A stretch of DNA of 64,000 nt from Burhinus oedicnemus. Its lineage: Eukaryota > Chordata > Aves > Charadriiformes > Burhinidae. A model generated the notes under the pieces. It was given only the letters and a program-made list of their open reading frames with translations, had not been told where the DNA came from and searched no databases. How positions within the stretch are numbered: the stretch's first letter is position 1; each line of letters starts with the position of its first letter. The translations under genes were made by a program, and so were the position numbers. Below, piece by piece: positions 27,285-41,188 of the stretch. The DNA lies in contig VFFE01009152.1 in NCBI GenBank assembly GCA_008921705.1, positions 1,299,429 through 1,363,428 of the forward strand. The letters are read 5' to 3'.

Positions 27285-28327
27285 TACCAGCTGAAGGAGG
27301 TAGAGTTATAGTCAACGGACCAATGTCCAAGTGGCAAGCAGTGACAAGTGGTGTTCCTCAGGGGCTGGTAGTGGGACAGGTACTATTTAACATCTTTGTT
27401 GGTGACATGGATGTAGGGACTGAGTGCACCCTCAGCAATTTTGCCGATGACACCAAGCTGTGTGGAGCAGTCAACACACTGGAGGGAAGGGATGCCATCC
27501 AGAGGGACCTGGACAGGCTTGAGAGGTAAGCCTGTGCCAGCTTCATGAAGTTCAACAAGGCCAAGTGCAAGGTCCTGCACGTGGGTCAGAGCAATCCCAT
27601 GCACAACCACAGGCTGGGCGAATAGATCAAGAGCAGCCCAATGAGAGGAGAAGGACTTGGGGGTGTTGGTGGATGAGAAGCTCAACATAACCCAGCAATG
27701 TGCACTCACAGCCCAGAAGGCCAACTGTATCCTGGGCTGCATCAAAAGAAGCATGGCCAGCAGGTCGAGAGAGGTGGTTTGGTCCCTCTACTCGTCTCTT
27801 GTGAGACCTCACCTGGAATACTGTGTCCAGCTCTGGAGTCCCAAATATAAGAAGGACATGGACCTGTTGGAACAGCTCCAGAGGAAGGTCACAAAGATGA
27901 TCAGAGGGTTAGAGCACCTCTGCTATGAGGATAGGCTGAGAGAGTTGGGGTTTTTCAGCCTGGAGAAGGCTCCAGGGAGACCTTATAGCAACTTTCCAGG
28001 ATCTGAAAGGGGCCTACAAGAAAGCCGGAGAGCGACGTTTTACAAGGGCATGTAGTGATAGGATGAGGGGTAATGGCTTCAAACTGGACGAGGAGAGATT
28101 TAGATTAGATCTCATGAAGAAATTTTTCACTCTGAGGGTGGTGAGGCACTGGAACTGGTTGCTCGGGGAAGTTGGGGATGCCCATCCCTGGAAGTGTTCA
28201 AGGCCAGCTTGGATGGGGCTTTGAGCAGCCAGGTCTAGTGGGAGGTGTTCTTGCCCATGGCAAGGGGGTTGTAACTAGATGATCTTTAAGGTCCCTTCCT
28301 ACCTAAACCATCTATGATTCTATGATT
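27285..28327 (+). mobile_element. CR1 LINE, 5'-truncated within the RT domain
   Basis: It starts just before RT block B ([20 protein letters not shown] in frame 27323-27529) and keeps motif C as [11 protein letters not shown]. After a frame change near 27530 it continues as [40 protein letters not shown] and [21 protein letters not shown] 3'UTR ending CCATCTATGATTCTATGATT follows. The tail matches the copy at 1628-2105 and differs from that at 23945. It is antisense to SV2C. Confidence 0.92.
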
Positions 28328-28466
28328 ACAGAGAGAAAACCAGTCTTTGAAGACAATAGTAAATGTGAGCCAGCCATGAGTCTTTCTCTGCAGTAATTGC
28401 TATGAGGAATGACTCTGCAGCTCAAGCTGCCTTGGGTTTTTTTATTGTTGTTTGCTTGGGGGTTTT

Positions 28467-28483
28467 TGTGTGTGTGTGTGGTG
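28467..28483 (+). repeat. TG microsatellite
   Basis: Seven to eight TG units just right of a CR1 copy. Confidence 0.7.
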
Positions 28484-30242
28484 TTTAAAATGTAGTACAT
28501 GGTGGCAAATTATCTATGATCTGTTCACACAGCTCTCAAAGATGAGGTAGGAGGACTTTGGACACAGTGAAGACCCACACAGAGGTATAAGATACAGATA
28601 TGAAAGGCCTGCTCCTTCAAAGACCATTAATCATAAGCTGAGTACACAATAGAATATGCTTTCCAATCCAAGACATACATCTATCACAAGCAAAGCTTCA
28701 GGCACTGTATGTTACTGGTAACGCTACTGCTACAAGTAAGGAGGAGACCCTGCAGGCAAGTTTAGCATGAGGTGTGACAAAGACATATTTTGCTGTATGA
28801 CCCAAGAGGGACTATCTGGGTGAAAGCAAACAGTATCACAAACCTGTCTGCCAAAAGACAAACCTTTGTGGCACAAGGATCCAGTACTGTGCTCATGATT
28901 TGGGCAGGCTAACCAGGAATACAGCGGACTTCTGGACTTTGACAGGATCATGGAAGAGCGAAAGCGTCATGCAACATGATCAATGTTTCTCTATGGAGAG
29001 ACAAAATATAACACCCGGAACTGGTAGTGACCTATGAAATGAAAAACATGTAAAGAAGCTGGATAGGGGTTTTTTTGTTTTGTTTTTCTGAGTTTTTTTA
29101 AAAATTAGAACAGTTGCCATTTCCTCTTAATCCCTTCTAAAGTCATATCTGACAATTTGGTGACAGACTAAGGAGATTCTTCTAGCAAGACGACTCCTCA
29201 CGTCTCCTTCCTCTCTTCCCTTGCCCTTCCATCCTCATTCCTAAATCAGTTTAATAATACTTACTGCTATGGTAATTTATCTTTGGTATGAGTGTCCAGC
29301 CCTACCCTACTTCAGACCAGTTCAAGGGGTTTCTAAAATCACAAACACACAGCAGTGTTAGTGCACTATGGCTACATAAACTACAGCCACCAAACTATAC
29401 AAGCAGTGGACTTCATGTGCATGGCTTTATGACAGAGCATACCGTGCTCTCACCAGCTCCTGCCTGTTCAGCATCCTAAAGATTAATAGTGGCCTGAAAT
29501 GGAATTGTAATTGGGAGGTTTGATCTGAATCGTGCAGTTACCAGAAATGCTAAACCAACTGCTCTGCAGAATAGAGGTCTTGATCACCTAAGGGTGCAGT
29601 AAAGGTAGTGGCTTTTTCATAACAATTTACTTATGTATTTCAATCTCAGCTCATGTAAGTTTAAAATGATAAACTGAATTGACCATTACCAATATCTTAA
29701 AGTTTTCCAACAACTGAGAAGTTATTTACATGAAAAGTAAAGCAAATACAGGGCCACAAACACCATTCTTCTGGAGAAAGCAGTAACATTTGGCACACTC
29801 TGGGGCCTTGTTTTAAATTTGACAGTCTTGACTGCAGTGGTATTTACAAACAGTATTAGGCACACAAATACATTAGCAACTTTACAAATACTACTGAAAT
29901 CTTACAGTACATCAGTGAGGAGGGTATTATATTGCTCACTGATCAAGCAATACATAGAGAAGTTGAGGCATAAAAAAATTAAGCAAGTTGATCAAGTCCA
30001 CAGAGCAAGTCTGTTGTAAAATAAGAAGAGAAGTCAATCTCACAATTTGCAGTCTGTGTCTTTCCCCTAAAATCATTAGTCTTCCCCTTCAGGTTGCTTT
30101 TTAGGAGTGTAGTAGCTACCTTGTTTAATTCTCTCGCTTCTCACACAGACTATATTTCTATATTAAATAAAGTGCTTGTGCAAACAGGAAAGTTTTATTA
30201 ACACACAGAATTGTGGAAATGAACAAAACCAGAGGAGCTTAC

Positions 30243-30423
30243 CCAAATCCAGAAAACAAGCGACAGAAGAGGAAGAAGCCATAGCCCTGGACAAATGATG
30301 AGAGGAAGGCAAAGAATCCATTGACAGACATGCATATCAGGAGTGACTGTCTCCTTCCCACCTTGTCTGCCAAGCCTCCCCAGAAGAATGCCCCCACCAT
30401 CATCCCAAGGTACACTATGCTAC
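30243..30423 (-). CDS. SV2C: SV2C second coding exon (end of codon 194 to first two bases of codon 254)
   Basis: The 181-nt exon completes the Gly codon split by the upstream exon and continues for 59 codons beginning SIVYLGMMVGAFFWGG. It encodes TM2, the short cytoplasmic loop GGLADKVGRRQSLL, which matches the major-facilitator loop signature G-x-x-D-x-x-G-R-R/K, and TM3 (about residues 218-245). The acceptor is a T-rich tract ending GTATTGCAG (AG at 30424-30425). The donor is GTAAGC (30237-30242), leaving GG of the next Gly codon. Its frame agrees with the exons on either side. The segment is among the most conserved parts of the SV2 family. SV2C rather than a paralogue is supported mainly by the adjoining exon. 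Confidence 0.95.
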
Positions 30424-33400
30424 CTGCAATACACAAAAAAAAAGATATTGTTTTGTGAGCTACATAACTGATCACAATTGACTACATCAAAAATAGCTGA
30501 TCTTCTACCTTTACAAAACAAACAGTATAGAGATTAATTTATCCTTTCTCAGTGAATAGAAATCAAATGCATAGCTTTGCAAATGTATCTAGGGAGAACA
30601 GATTTCCTACTGTGTCTTTGTCATTTGTTACCAGCCACACTGAAGCTTAATATAATTATTAAACAAGGTGCTTCTAGCTAAAACAATTAAAATACAGGCA
30701 AATAAGACTGAATGGGAGAAAGAATGCCACTATTTTCTCAGTAATAAACTCCATTCATGTTAAATATTGTAAAAACTTTAACTTCCCCTACACAAACAAA
30801 TTGTCTGAGCATTTCTAGAATATAAGCAGTCATGTAGGGGATTAATCACTGGGAGTAAGACGTGTTAAGTCTAAAGGAAGCTGATTATGAAATAGAAATT
30901 CTCCTTTTGAGATCTATAGAAACAAATATGCCCAACTTGACTGGTTTTTTTTTCTCCCTCCTACCTCTATGTACCGCTTTATTTAAAAAGGCACTGTCCT
31001 GTATAGAGAAAAGCACTGGAATGTTTTAGGGTTTTTTTTTCCCACGGGATTTTGAATAGATACATTACAGTTTAGCTACATATGTTAAAGTGAAGGAAAA
31101 ATTATTTTGGGCTGATTTTTTTTAGTAATGTTTTCAATGTGAAGTACTTTCCCACAGAAAGATAAGTTGAAATATTTAACACTTTAACCATTCACATCTT
31201 AGCATACTGTACATTATTTCCTTTCCAGGGACAAACCTTCTGTGGGATATTTGGCAAAGATGCACAACACATTGAGCAGACTGTCAGAAGTAAAATTAGT
31301 TCCTAAACTTTGGACAGAACCAACCAGATTTGTATTTTATTTGATAGTTGCAATTTTTTTTTGCACCTACTTTCTCGCTGAACTTCCCAAATTCGTTTTT
31401 TCCTACCTAGCAGTTGCTACCATCCTATATGCCTACTATAGGAGCTGGAATTAAAGTAGCTGGGAGCTGCTAAAATACTAGCAATCTTTGCCCTCTGTCT
31501 CTTCTCATTCAGCCACAAGAACAGACAAATTCCCCAGCAACTTTGCTGGCCTGTAATTGCTGTTGTGTAAAATTCTGGCCTCCAAAAGAATCCCCTCTGC
31601 CCTGCAGAAGGTAGCTGGAAGGGAAAGAAAGCTGAAAAAAACACTTAAATGCCTGGGCTTAGTTAACTGCATATTAACGCAGAGGTCACTCATCAGTATT
31701 TCCATGCTTGGAATTACATATGTTAACATCTGAAGTACGGACATCTGCAGGGTCTCATGCACCCCAAAATGTCCCTGTTTCCCCTCATGTTTTGTACCAG
31801 TAGTTTCCACTCCTGCTTCCTTATAAGACAATGTTTTAAAACATTTGATACCATACACAATGTGTTAAATGTATATTAGCAAGATAGAGAGTTATATTTT
31901 GGTTAGGTGACTACGCTGTTTTTATCAATGCTCTTTGCCATTGATTGTGACAAATACCAGCAAATCAGTCTTTTTTACAACTGCTTTTTTAGCCAACATA
32001 AAATAATAAGAGGATATTTCTAGACTGACTGTCTTCACCATGAGTCCATCAGGACAGGATGACAGATCCATTGCTGCTCATCACAGGAGCATTAACTATC
32101 TCTTTATCTAAGTAAGACCAACAGGCTCCTTAAGAACAACAGTTAAATGTCTTCTTAAAATAACTTTTGCCAATGGACATTTTCTAATTATTACTAGGAT
32201 CTTAGTGTTTCATCAAAGGATATTGATGAGAACGTAGGTAAGTCCAGAGTTTGCAAAATTACTAAGATATCTTTATTCTCTTTCCTCTTAGCCCAGAAAG
32301 GACACAGACACCACAATACTCTTTTTGGTTTAGAGGCGTTTAGCAACAGACCTTTATCAGGTAGCTCCTTTGTTCTGATCAGAAATGTTTATTCCAATAA
32401 TTGAGATTTTTCTGAGAATGCAAATACAACTCGTATATTTTCTGGTCCTAAAGAGACAGAGCTTGGTGAGTGGCTTAGCATATTTCCTCAACTGCTTTAA
32501 GATCCCTCCTGTGTGCAAGGTTACTGTACCACGCTGCAGGTAGATTAGTACTCACAAGCGGTTTGGAAACTCCATCCAGCAGAGCTGGTGCTTGCTTGTC
32601 AATATTAGTTGAAAGAACTTAACAAAAATAGTTCAATAGCTGCATTGCCGGCAGATCAATTTCAAAAAGATAAATAAAATGGCTAATTTTTATTCTTGAA
32701 GTGAAATTCGTTACATTCTTTCATACATAAACATTGTTGGGCTTTCCCGGTCAACACTCTAATGTTAGCAATACTCAGAGAAGGCGAGTCAAATAGTATT
32801 GTATTTCTTTATATAGATAACTTTGAAATATTTTATGCAAATAATCTTAATTTTACCAAGTAACTACTTCCCTTCTGATGCAGAGAAATATCAAAACACT
32901 ATGAATGATGAAAGAAAAAAGTTTCCAAGTCGTGAGAGTTTAAAAACATTAACCTTTCTTTTTGATGACAAGTTCTTTGGTCATTGTACTGTGCTTTGGC
33001 CTCTGTCATACTCATGTAGTTCTCCTGAAAAGCATTCAAAAGATGCTACTAAAAATAATATTCTCCTCCTATCAATAAACTGCTATAAATAAGCTGCTTT
33101 CTGAGCTGCAGCATTAGCTTATTCTTTCCCACTATATTAACTTCAAATTTTTTCCTAGTTGCCTTGCAGATCCTCCACAATTCCTCTCCCCCACCAAAGA
33201 TCTGTATCCCTTCCATCCTGAACCTACTGCAGCTACCAATGACACCTGTTTTAGTATATTTTATTGTCTTTCTTCTTTTTTGTATTTTCTGTCTCTTTAT
33301 ACAGAATATAACCCTGCCTGCAAGACATAAAAGAAGTCCCCTTCCTCTCAACTTTCAAATCATTCCTTGAAACATTTCCCCCTTTGCAGCAATATTCACA

Positions 33401-36400
33401 GTAATCTGTAAAAGTGACAAATGGCAAAGGAGAACTCTAGCTATGAACAGTTAAAATAGCTGAACAACCAACTGCAAGTGAATATCCACCAAGTGCAAGT
33501 AACCAATGACATCAGATTATCATTTTACTCTTCACCATCCCTTCCTTTCTAATCTTTGTAGGTCTTGTTTATGGTGTCATGCCACTGGTCAGAACATAAA
33601 TCTCGTGAGGAAAAAGCTACCATTTTTTTGCAGATCTTTCATTAATCACATCTTACATTTTGCATAAATTTATATATGTAAAAATTAAACGTCCTGTTGT
33701 TGGTCAGACTTTGCTCCCTTTTCTCATTACCTTTAAACACTGGTCATCAAAACAATAATTGTATGGATGTGCATATACGTATATAGATTTTAATTTAGCA
33801 TGTCATCCGGAGGGTGGTACTCCCTTTTTGAGCAGCTACTACTCATCACAAAACTGGCTGCTTTCCTTTTTCTTTTTGGTACAGCACACTTGTCCCTCTA
33901 CAGAAGTTAGCTTGTTCAGCGCAAGGCACACACAGATTTGACATCCAGCATGATCCTAGAAACATGTTTTTAAAAATAAAAGTTTATTTTAAAATACAAA
34001 GACAACTAATGATATCTGTAACATAAGTCTTTGATTTTCCCCAGAAAGTAACATGTAAACTCAAACTGTCATTTGGTGGAAAGACACTGAGAAGAGGCAA
34101 ATGGCAGCTGAAAAGAAACTCATGCTATGCTAAAATGAATATTCTCTTCTATTGTTCTTCTACCAAGTTTAAACAACCCGTATTTTCTTTCCACAGCAGA
34201 AATTCCACATACTTCAGTGATTTTCCCCATTGTACAAATGTACAAAATACATGCTTGCATCCTCTTCAGATGAGAGGATCCGAGTCTGGAATTGGTTTAC
34301 ACCATGCACACATACTTTGGCTCCCAGGTGGCTAGATACTTCTTGAATGGGTATGTACACAGCATCTTTCAGGTTGTTACAAAAAGCTTAACCTTTCATA
34401 GCAGATGACCAAGGGCTCCCTCAGTATCCAAACAGTAGTTATGGGCAATTTAAGCAATGGGATAAGAATACGTGCATGATCAGTCACTGAGGTTCAGTTA
34501 AACAGTATTTTACTCCTTGTGTTGCCATAACTTCATTACTTGCACTGTCTGTTGCCATTCATAGCCTGGTATCTAAATGACAGCTAAACCTTTCTGAGAA
34601 AGCAGTCCATAAGTATACACTTCACTGAGAGAAAATAAAACAATGGAAGTAAAGTCAAACTTCCTTGTAACAGAAAGACTCGGGCTATGGGACACACTGA
34701 TGGTCATCTTTTGCTTTAACTCACCTATTATAAAGTAGATATAAAACTAGCCTCAAGCTGATTTTTTTCCTGTTGTTTTGTTTAGGTCATTTGTCTGAGT
34801 GAGGAATGCATCTCATGCAACTGGAAAAAGTACTCTCATTAAAAAAAAGACTCCAAAAATAAGATTAAAATATTATTTATATTTTGGAAAATGAGATTAT
34901 AAATGTGGTCCGAAGACAACTCCAAGAGCAGAAAAAGTCCTTTCATAAGAATTATACTGTACTTTAAACAGTGTTTGATTTATTTGTACTAGGATCTTCC
35001 CATATAGTATTGTTCAGAATATAACAATTTATAGTGAAGAACTCCAGTGCCTCTAAGTAACATAATGAGTAAGAATATGCAGATTTATCTTTGTTTTAAC
35101 CCTGATAAACTGCATATTCAGAGTTTGAAGATGATAATCTTTTACAAGTATACTTAATTATAATCTGTTATTAGTTTCTTTGATCAGAAAAGACTTTGAA
35201 AATAATTGCAACCCATGCAGCAACTAACTTCAGTCAAATGTAATGTCTAATTAACTGTTTATAATAGGAGGTAATTAAAGTAAACACTTTTCCATTAAGA
35301 CGAGAAATATAAGAAAACTGTAATAACTTCAGAATTGGCAGAACAACTGCATTTTCTAAAGCCACTGTTTTTGGATGTCTAAAACCATCTGTGCAGTCAG
35401 AATATTGGTTCTTCACTTCTTATTTGTTATATTATGCCATTTGCCTCCTCAGAGGTACTAACACTCCAACATAAAGAACTGCCATAAACTAATACTCCTC
35501 CGTAACCACTATTTCTTCTTTTCTCTAAACAGTGCTTGAAGTGGTGGAACAAGAAGCTCTGTATTTATGGAAGTGTAAATTTTTAAGGTGTAGATCTAAG
35601 TGGTTAAAGGAGTAAAACATAAATTGGTCAGCCATCTGAAAAAGTTGACGGGCACAGTTTTCCAACAAACGTGTGAACCAGACAGCATATTAACTAAAAT
35701 TAAAATTTTGCCTGAGTCTTTGCAAGTTGAAAACTTCTCAAGTCATGGATTTCCTTTATCTAAATGCTAGCTGTTTCCCACAGCAGTCATTTTCTGTCTT
35801 AACTTCAGATGCTAAATGATTGCTTTTACCTAATAGTATGCAATATATGCAAATCCCCAAATGCCACAGCACATCAGGCTCTTTTTCTACTACTACGCTT
35901 CAGACTAATCCACTCCTCCCGCATTCCCTTTCAGGACAGCTGCAGACAGGCTTCAGTCTGCAGTTCGATAGTCTCTAGTGCAGATGCTTAATTACACATT
36001 TGTTTTGAAGGTTTTTGCTCTTCTGCTTAATATATGTTTACAAACAGTCAAGCTTTACTTACTGTAACATTATTAGAATTATTTTTAGCAATCATGGTGC
36101 TAAGGTTTATCTGTTTAAATGCATGAAAAGTATAAACCTATTCTAAAATAAATGCTGAAGCTCTTCAGTCTCAATATAAAAGTTTGTATAGTGTCTATCA
36201 CACTGCAGTTATTCTTGCACCTTCGAGTGTGACTTTCGACTAAGTAACCTGTGTGCTTAGCTCTCTAACAGTAGTAATTCCCAAGTGACAAGTCTTCGCA
36301 TAAGAGACCTTTAAGCTTTTGCATAATTTTTCAGCTGCTTAGTGCACAGGACATTCTGAATATCCTTTACAGTCAGTAAAAAAGAACAACTTTATCTCTA

Positions 36401-36880
36401 CAATAACTAAAGAAAGATATAAATTCACACTAACTGAGATGAAGGAAGCTACTGAATCCCAGTGAGATCAGTGAAAAAAACAGACAACCTTGTCTTTTCT
36501 TCTGAAACATGCTGAGCAATACAGAAATATATTAATGTTTTCATGAAGGGAAGAAAACTAGAAAATATTGTTTCAATACAAAACAAGTTTTAAAAAATGT
36601 TTATTAATTTCTAAAAGTCTGTTTCACTAGGATTTACATAGGAAAACAACTCAGGGAAATACTCTGATGTAAAGGCTACGAAAAATACACAGCATACAAT
36701 TCATAGCTCAAATCAATGAAACAAAAACAGTACAATAAATGGTCCCTCTGCTTCACCAACAGAAAAAAGAAAACAATCACCTCCTTATACCACTTTCGAA
36801 CATACCTAAAAACCATCTGATGATATTCAATCTGATAAGCAATCCAGAAACTTAAAATAAATAGAAATCAAGTGAACTAT

Positions 36881-36922
36881 ATCTGGTTCTCAGACAAAAT
36901 AATCTTGTTCTCAGACAATACT
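36881..36922. repeat. 21-bp tandem duplication, two units
   Basis: The first 17 bases of each unit agree at 16 positions (ATCTGGTTCTCAGACAA and ATCTTGTTCTCAGACAA), and the unit tails have diverged. This is a recent small duplication in intronic DNA. Confidence 0.6.
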
Positions 36923-39900
36923 GATGAACTGCAATAGAGGAACTCAACCATGAAAGTCAGGAAAATGGAACTGAAAGCAAAGATGAGCAAAAGCAAGATC
37001 ATATTCAGTTGACCAGTGTAGACAGGAGAATGAAAGAGCAAGTAACTCAACAGTTCTATGTGCAAACTTATTTATGATCTTTAGGATCACAGGGGAAAAA
37101 ATATCAGCAGCAACACAAGCAACTCAAACAATACAGGTTTGTAATAGTATGACAGGCACAATTTGATGATTGATTTAATCAAAAGAAAACTGTTGTGAGG
37201 TAGCCAAATACTGTACTTCTAAAGAGAAGCCTCACAAATAAAAAAACAAAGATGAAGTCTAGAAAAAGTACAAAATATTTAATGGAAATTAAAAAAAACC
37301 CACACAAAACAGCACTTTTTTTTCCAAATTTTTTTTCCCTTTCAAAAGGATCAAGTCCAAATTTTCCAGAGAACTGAACTCAAAAAGGGAAGTAGCTGTA
37401 GAAGCCTACTATGGAAGCTCCAAGATAGTTGGAAGACAACTGAAAACAAGTGAATGGGACTTATGGCATTCTCAGAAAGCAGAAAACACCTAATGCAAGA
37501 CAAAATTTGACAATACAAAATTTTAGGTCAAACAAACTTTAGATCAACAAATACCTACGATATATTTGTCTTCATTTAACATTGAAACTGAAGTGAAAAT
37601 AGTCTCAGAGCATGGCTACCCAAACTCACCACCCAGTTGTGCTCTTACAAAGGTCAAAGATGAACCAGGAAGACAAGTTTTCTTCTTGGGAGGAAAAGAG
37701 AAGTGAGAACAGTTCTGTCCTCACCATGAAATGAAAAAACCCAAAAAACACCACAGTTTTTTCCAGGAAAACAACTTGCATATATTTCCAAATCCATGTC
37801 CACCCTGAGGGAAATTCTAGAGATGAAAACTCATAGCTAGCTGGAAAGGTTTGACCAAAGTTTTTCCAGGGCTATAACAGAAGTACCATCCACATGAAAG
37901 TCAAAGGGTCCCACAACAATCATTCGCACAAATTTCATTCAAGTGTTAGTTAGTTAATCTTTTTTGTTTCCTCTGGCATGATTATTGTAAATTTATGTGC
38001 TTAATATGTCTACTTTTGATTTGTTTCCTGTATCTTATATGTGAGATTTACAACCTGAAGTGTTTGTGGTGTAAATCTTAATTTAATTCCAACAGGAAAA
38101 AAATAGGCATTTTGCCTCCATGTTTCCTCTCATTGGGCTAATGAGACTAATTCTGGTTTACGTATTAAGTGCAGAAGAAGGTGATTTAGCTCTGAACCTT
38201 TACATTATCTGTTAATTTTGAAAACCATACTATTTTCTTGCTTTAAAAGTCTATACACTATTAACTCTCCCTGCAATTCAAGGGATGCTCACCTTATACC
38301 TAAAATTTACACAAGCAGGTGTGCTGATACATGTTTTTTTACTAATGAAATAATATTCTGTCTTAACAGATGAGTTTCCTGTGTACTCAGATATTATTTT
38401 AATTGAAATACTGTAATAACAAAAGGAATAACTGCTCCTGCTTTTCCTCAGATCCAAATTAGATAAATTAATAAACGCATAGAAAAAGCTCAGTAACTGC
38501 AGAGATTGTGACAGGTAATAGATTACTTGCTAGGATGGTGAATTTTCTTCACAGCTGTATCTTCTGATAAGGCAGCAATATAGAGAATATGGTAAACTGG
38601 TACCTTTGCAGTATATTGTCATCATCACTTCTGCTTTAAGAATGTTATTATGTCAATAACTAAGCCTTTGAAAAAAGTCACATCTACTACCAGATGCTAA
38701 CACCATTTTTATTTATTCCACAACAGATATCTCAGAAAAAAAATTGATCAGAAGTATTCCATTTTCTTCATTAGAATAATTTACAAACTGAATACTGGTG
38801 TTGATTATTGCAGCAAGCAGCAGCTCACTGCTATTTCATACTACTTCTGCTTGGCTAGATAAATAAACAATGCATTACAAAGAAAAAGAAAAAAGCACTG
38901 TTTCCTTGGTACTCACAACAGAAATAATCAGCATTCAAATTTAGCAACACAGGGCTGTAAGAACCAGCCAATATGTGACATTCTTCTCCCCATGTAGATA
39001 ATGTTTTTACAAGATGGTAGTTACCAATATACAACATATAGAGCACAGACTTCACAAAAAATTCAGGTAATCCCAGGTGATGACATGAAGCTGTTGACGG
39101 ATTCCCTAAGTGCTATCACTGAACATACTATTTTCACACTATCTTCTCCTTTGATCCAACAGTTCCCTCTGGCATTAGCGAGAAAATCCTAACAGACAAG
39201 CTTCAGATAAAACACACCTAGTTAAGCTGTCATAATACCCCTAATTCCTGTTTTCTTCCACTGCAACTGTGGAGGTTTCTCTGGATTTTTCTGATCTCAG
39301 GATTAAATGTTAAATTCAATGCACTCTTTGCCCATCTCTGAATTGAACCTGTCATACTAGAAATTGCTGTGACTTTGCAATTTGAAATGCACTTCCATGG
39401 CAATCTTGAGAATCAGGATGATTATAAACATAGCATATGATTGAACAGCGCATAGCACTGTGCAATGTGCTAGGATTAATTGAATTTCAAAGCAAAAAAC
39501 TGTATTTCACTAAAACTTTAAGTTGCCCATGCAGTCATCTACATTAATCATCTCATTTCATACCAAAACTATTCATTTTGGCTACATGTTTTCTTGCCTG
39601 AATATTAATTTCTTATTAGCCTAGTCCTGCTTCTGACTCAAAGCAGAGCAGAGTCTATGAATATCACCTTCAATTAGTGCTGAATTAGAACAAAAAGCCT
39701 AAAGTATATACATCTACATTAATAACAGATGCATCCAATTCAGCAACTTAAAGCATGTGATACTAAGAACTAATTAATAGAACTATGTTCCTAGGGAAGG
39801 TATCTGTACAATATTAATGTTAACAGTTGATTATTTATTCAGTGTTTAATCAGCCATTAACTTTCTTTACTGTAACTATATTCCAGTTCTGCACAAACTT

Positions 39901-41170
39901 ATTTCCTTGTAAGTGGGAAGAAATAACTTTTTTGTATTTTGCTTCATCCATACAGTGGCTGTTACCACCTTTGTTCCAATGAAGTGAAAATGTGGGAGAA
40001 GAGAAATGATACTAAAAAAAAAAAAACCAAAAAAAACCCCCACCAAACCCAAAGACCTTCCACTGATTTCAGAAAAAGACATTGAATTAGGCCTAACCTC
40101 ACCAGGACCAGGCTATGAAAATTAATGAGTCTGAAACTTGCCTATCTCCCGAAGTGCCTGACAAGAGATCTGGTCTACCCCACCCAGCACACAACAGCAT
40201 ACGAGTGAAAAAGGAAACTTCCATTGTTAATGGTCCCATATCTTCTTGCTTCTTTCCTATTTAGAGTCAATGAAATAGATTAACTAATCCAATGTCAGAA
40301 TGAAGAATAACAGATCAGAACAATTCTCAGTACGGCGCCAATACACCTGCAGGTGCTGGTGATGCTAAACAGGCTTTTTAATTAAGTATTTACAATAGTG
40401 CCAGGAGGCAGTTATAATGTCTAAATGGAAAATTTTTTAGATTACTGTATCTATCAGTTCATGATCTCCATTTAACAAGACTTGCTAGTGGCAACTTCAG
40501 AACCAACCTTGAAAATTGCCCTGAATTCTAGCAGATTAGGAAAATACTTGTGGTCTGTGAAAATGAGCAGGTCTGACAAATGCCAGACAAAAGCAATACA
40601 CAACACAATAGTCACGCATCACATACTCCCTCAACTTCACATGAGGCTCTCCACTGCTAACGAGTATACAGCAAATACTTTCAGCCCAGCTAACATGACA
40701 TGAAGAAATTTGCAAATGGGCCACCTTTGCCTAACCTTGAGAACACAGACCTTTTTTAACACTATGGATGCAAAGCCAGTGTCACTTTACACCGTTTTCT
40801 TAATTTTCCTACTTTATGTTGTACTCCCAACTTTCTACAATCCTCCAAAAAAGTCAGATAAAAACATCTTTCTGCCCGATTAACATGTTTCTGTGAGTCT
40901 TTGAAGACACTTTGTCTATCACGTTTTTCCTGAGAAAAGCTTACTTGTTAAGAAAAACTAGAACAACTTGACATATGTAATGTGTCATCAAAAACTCTTG
41001 GTTTTGTTTCCAATAGCTGGAACAACATCTGGTAGATGTTGGGTAAAAGGGTCATTGGTTTAAGAGAGCCAGGGAACAACATTTAACAGTTAGTGGTAGG
41101 GAAGTGCCCATACAGAAGTCTGAGTAGTAAGTAGAGTTGGCCTGGGTATAAAATCTGAGATTCTTTAATG

Positions 41171-41188
41171 AAAAAAAAAAAAAAAAAA
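41171..41188 (+). repeat. poly-A tract (18 A)
   Basis: Uninterrupted A18. No retroelement body is recognised upstream of it. Confidence 0.75.

Larger units (their letters stand above)
14766..30242 (-). other. SV2C: SV2C intron between second and third coding exons
   Basis: The 15,477-bp intron is bounded by a GTAAGC donor and a TTTAG acceptor. It contains two plus-strand CR1 copies (about 21401-23945 and 27285-28327), both antisense to SV2C, and simple repeats such as the ATT run near 20031. Stretches 14766-21400, 23946-27284 and 28328-30242 show nothing else I can identify. Confidence 0.85.

Noticed and set aside
31242..31454. 70-codon hydrophobic frame near the second SV2C exon
   Set aside because: It is on the opposite strand to SV2C and unlike any SV2 segment. 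It looks like chance.
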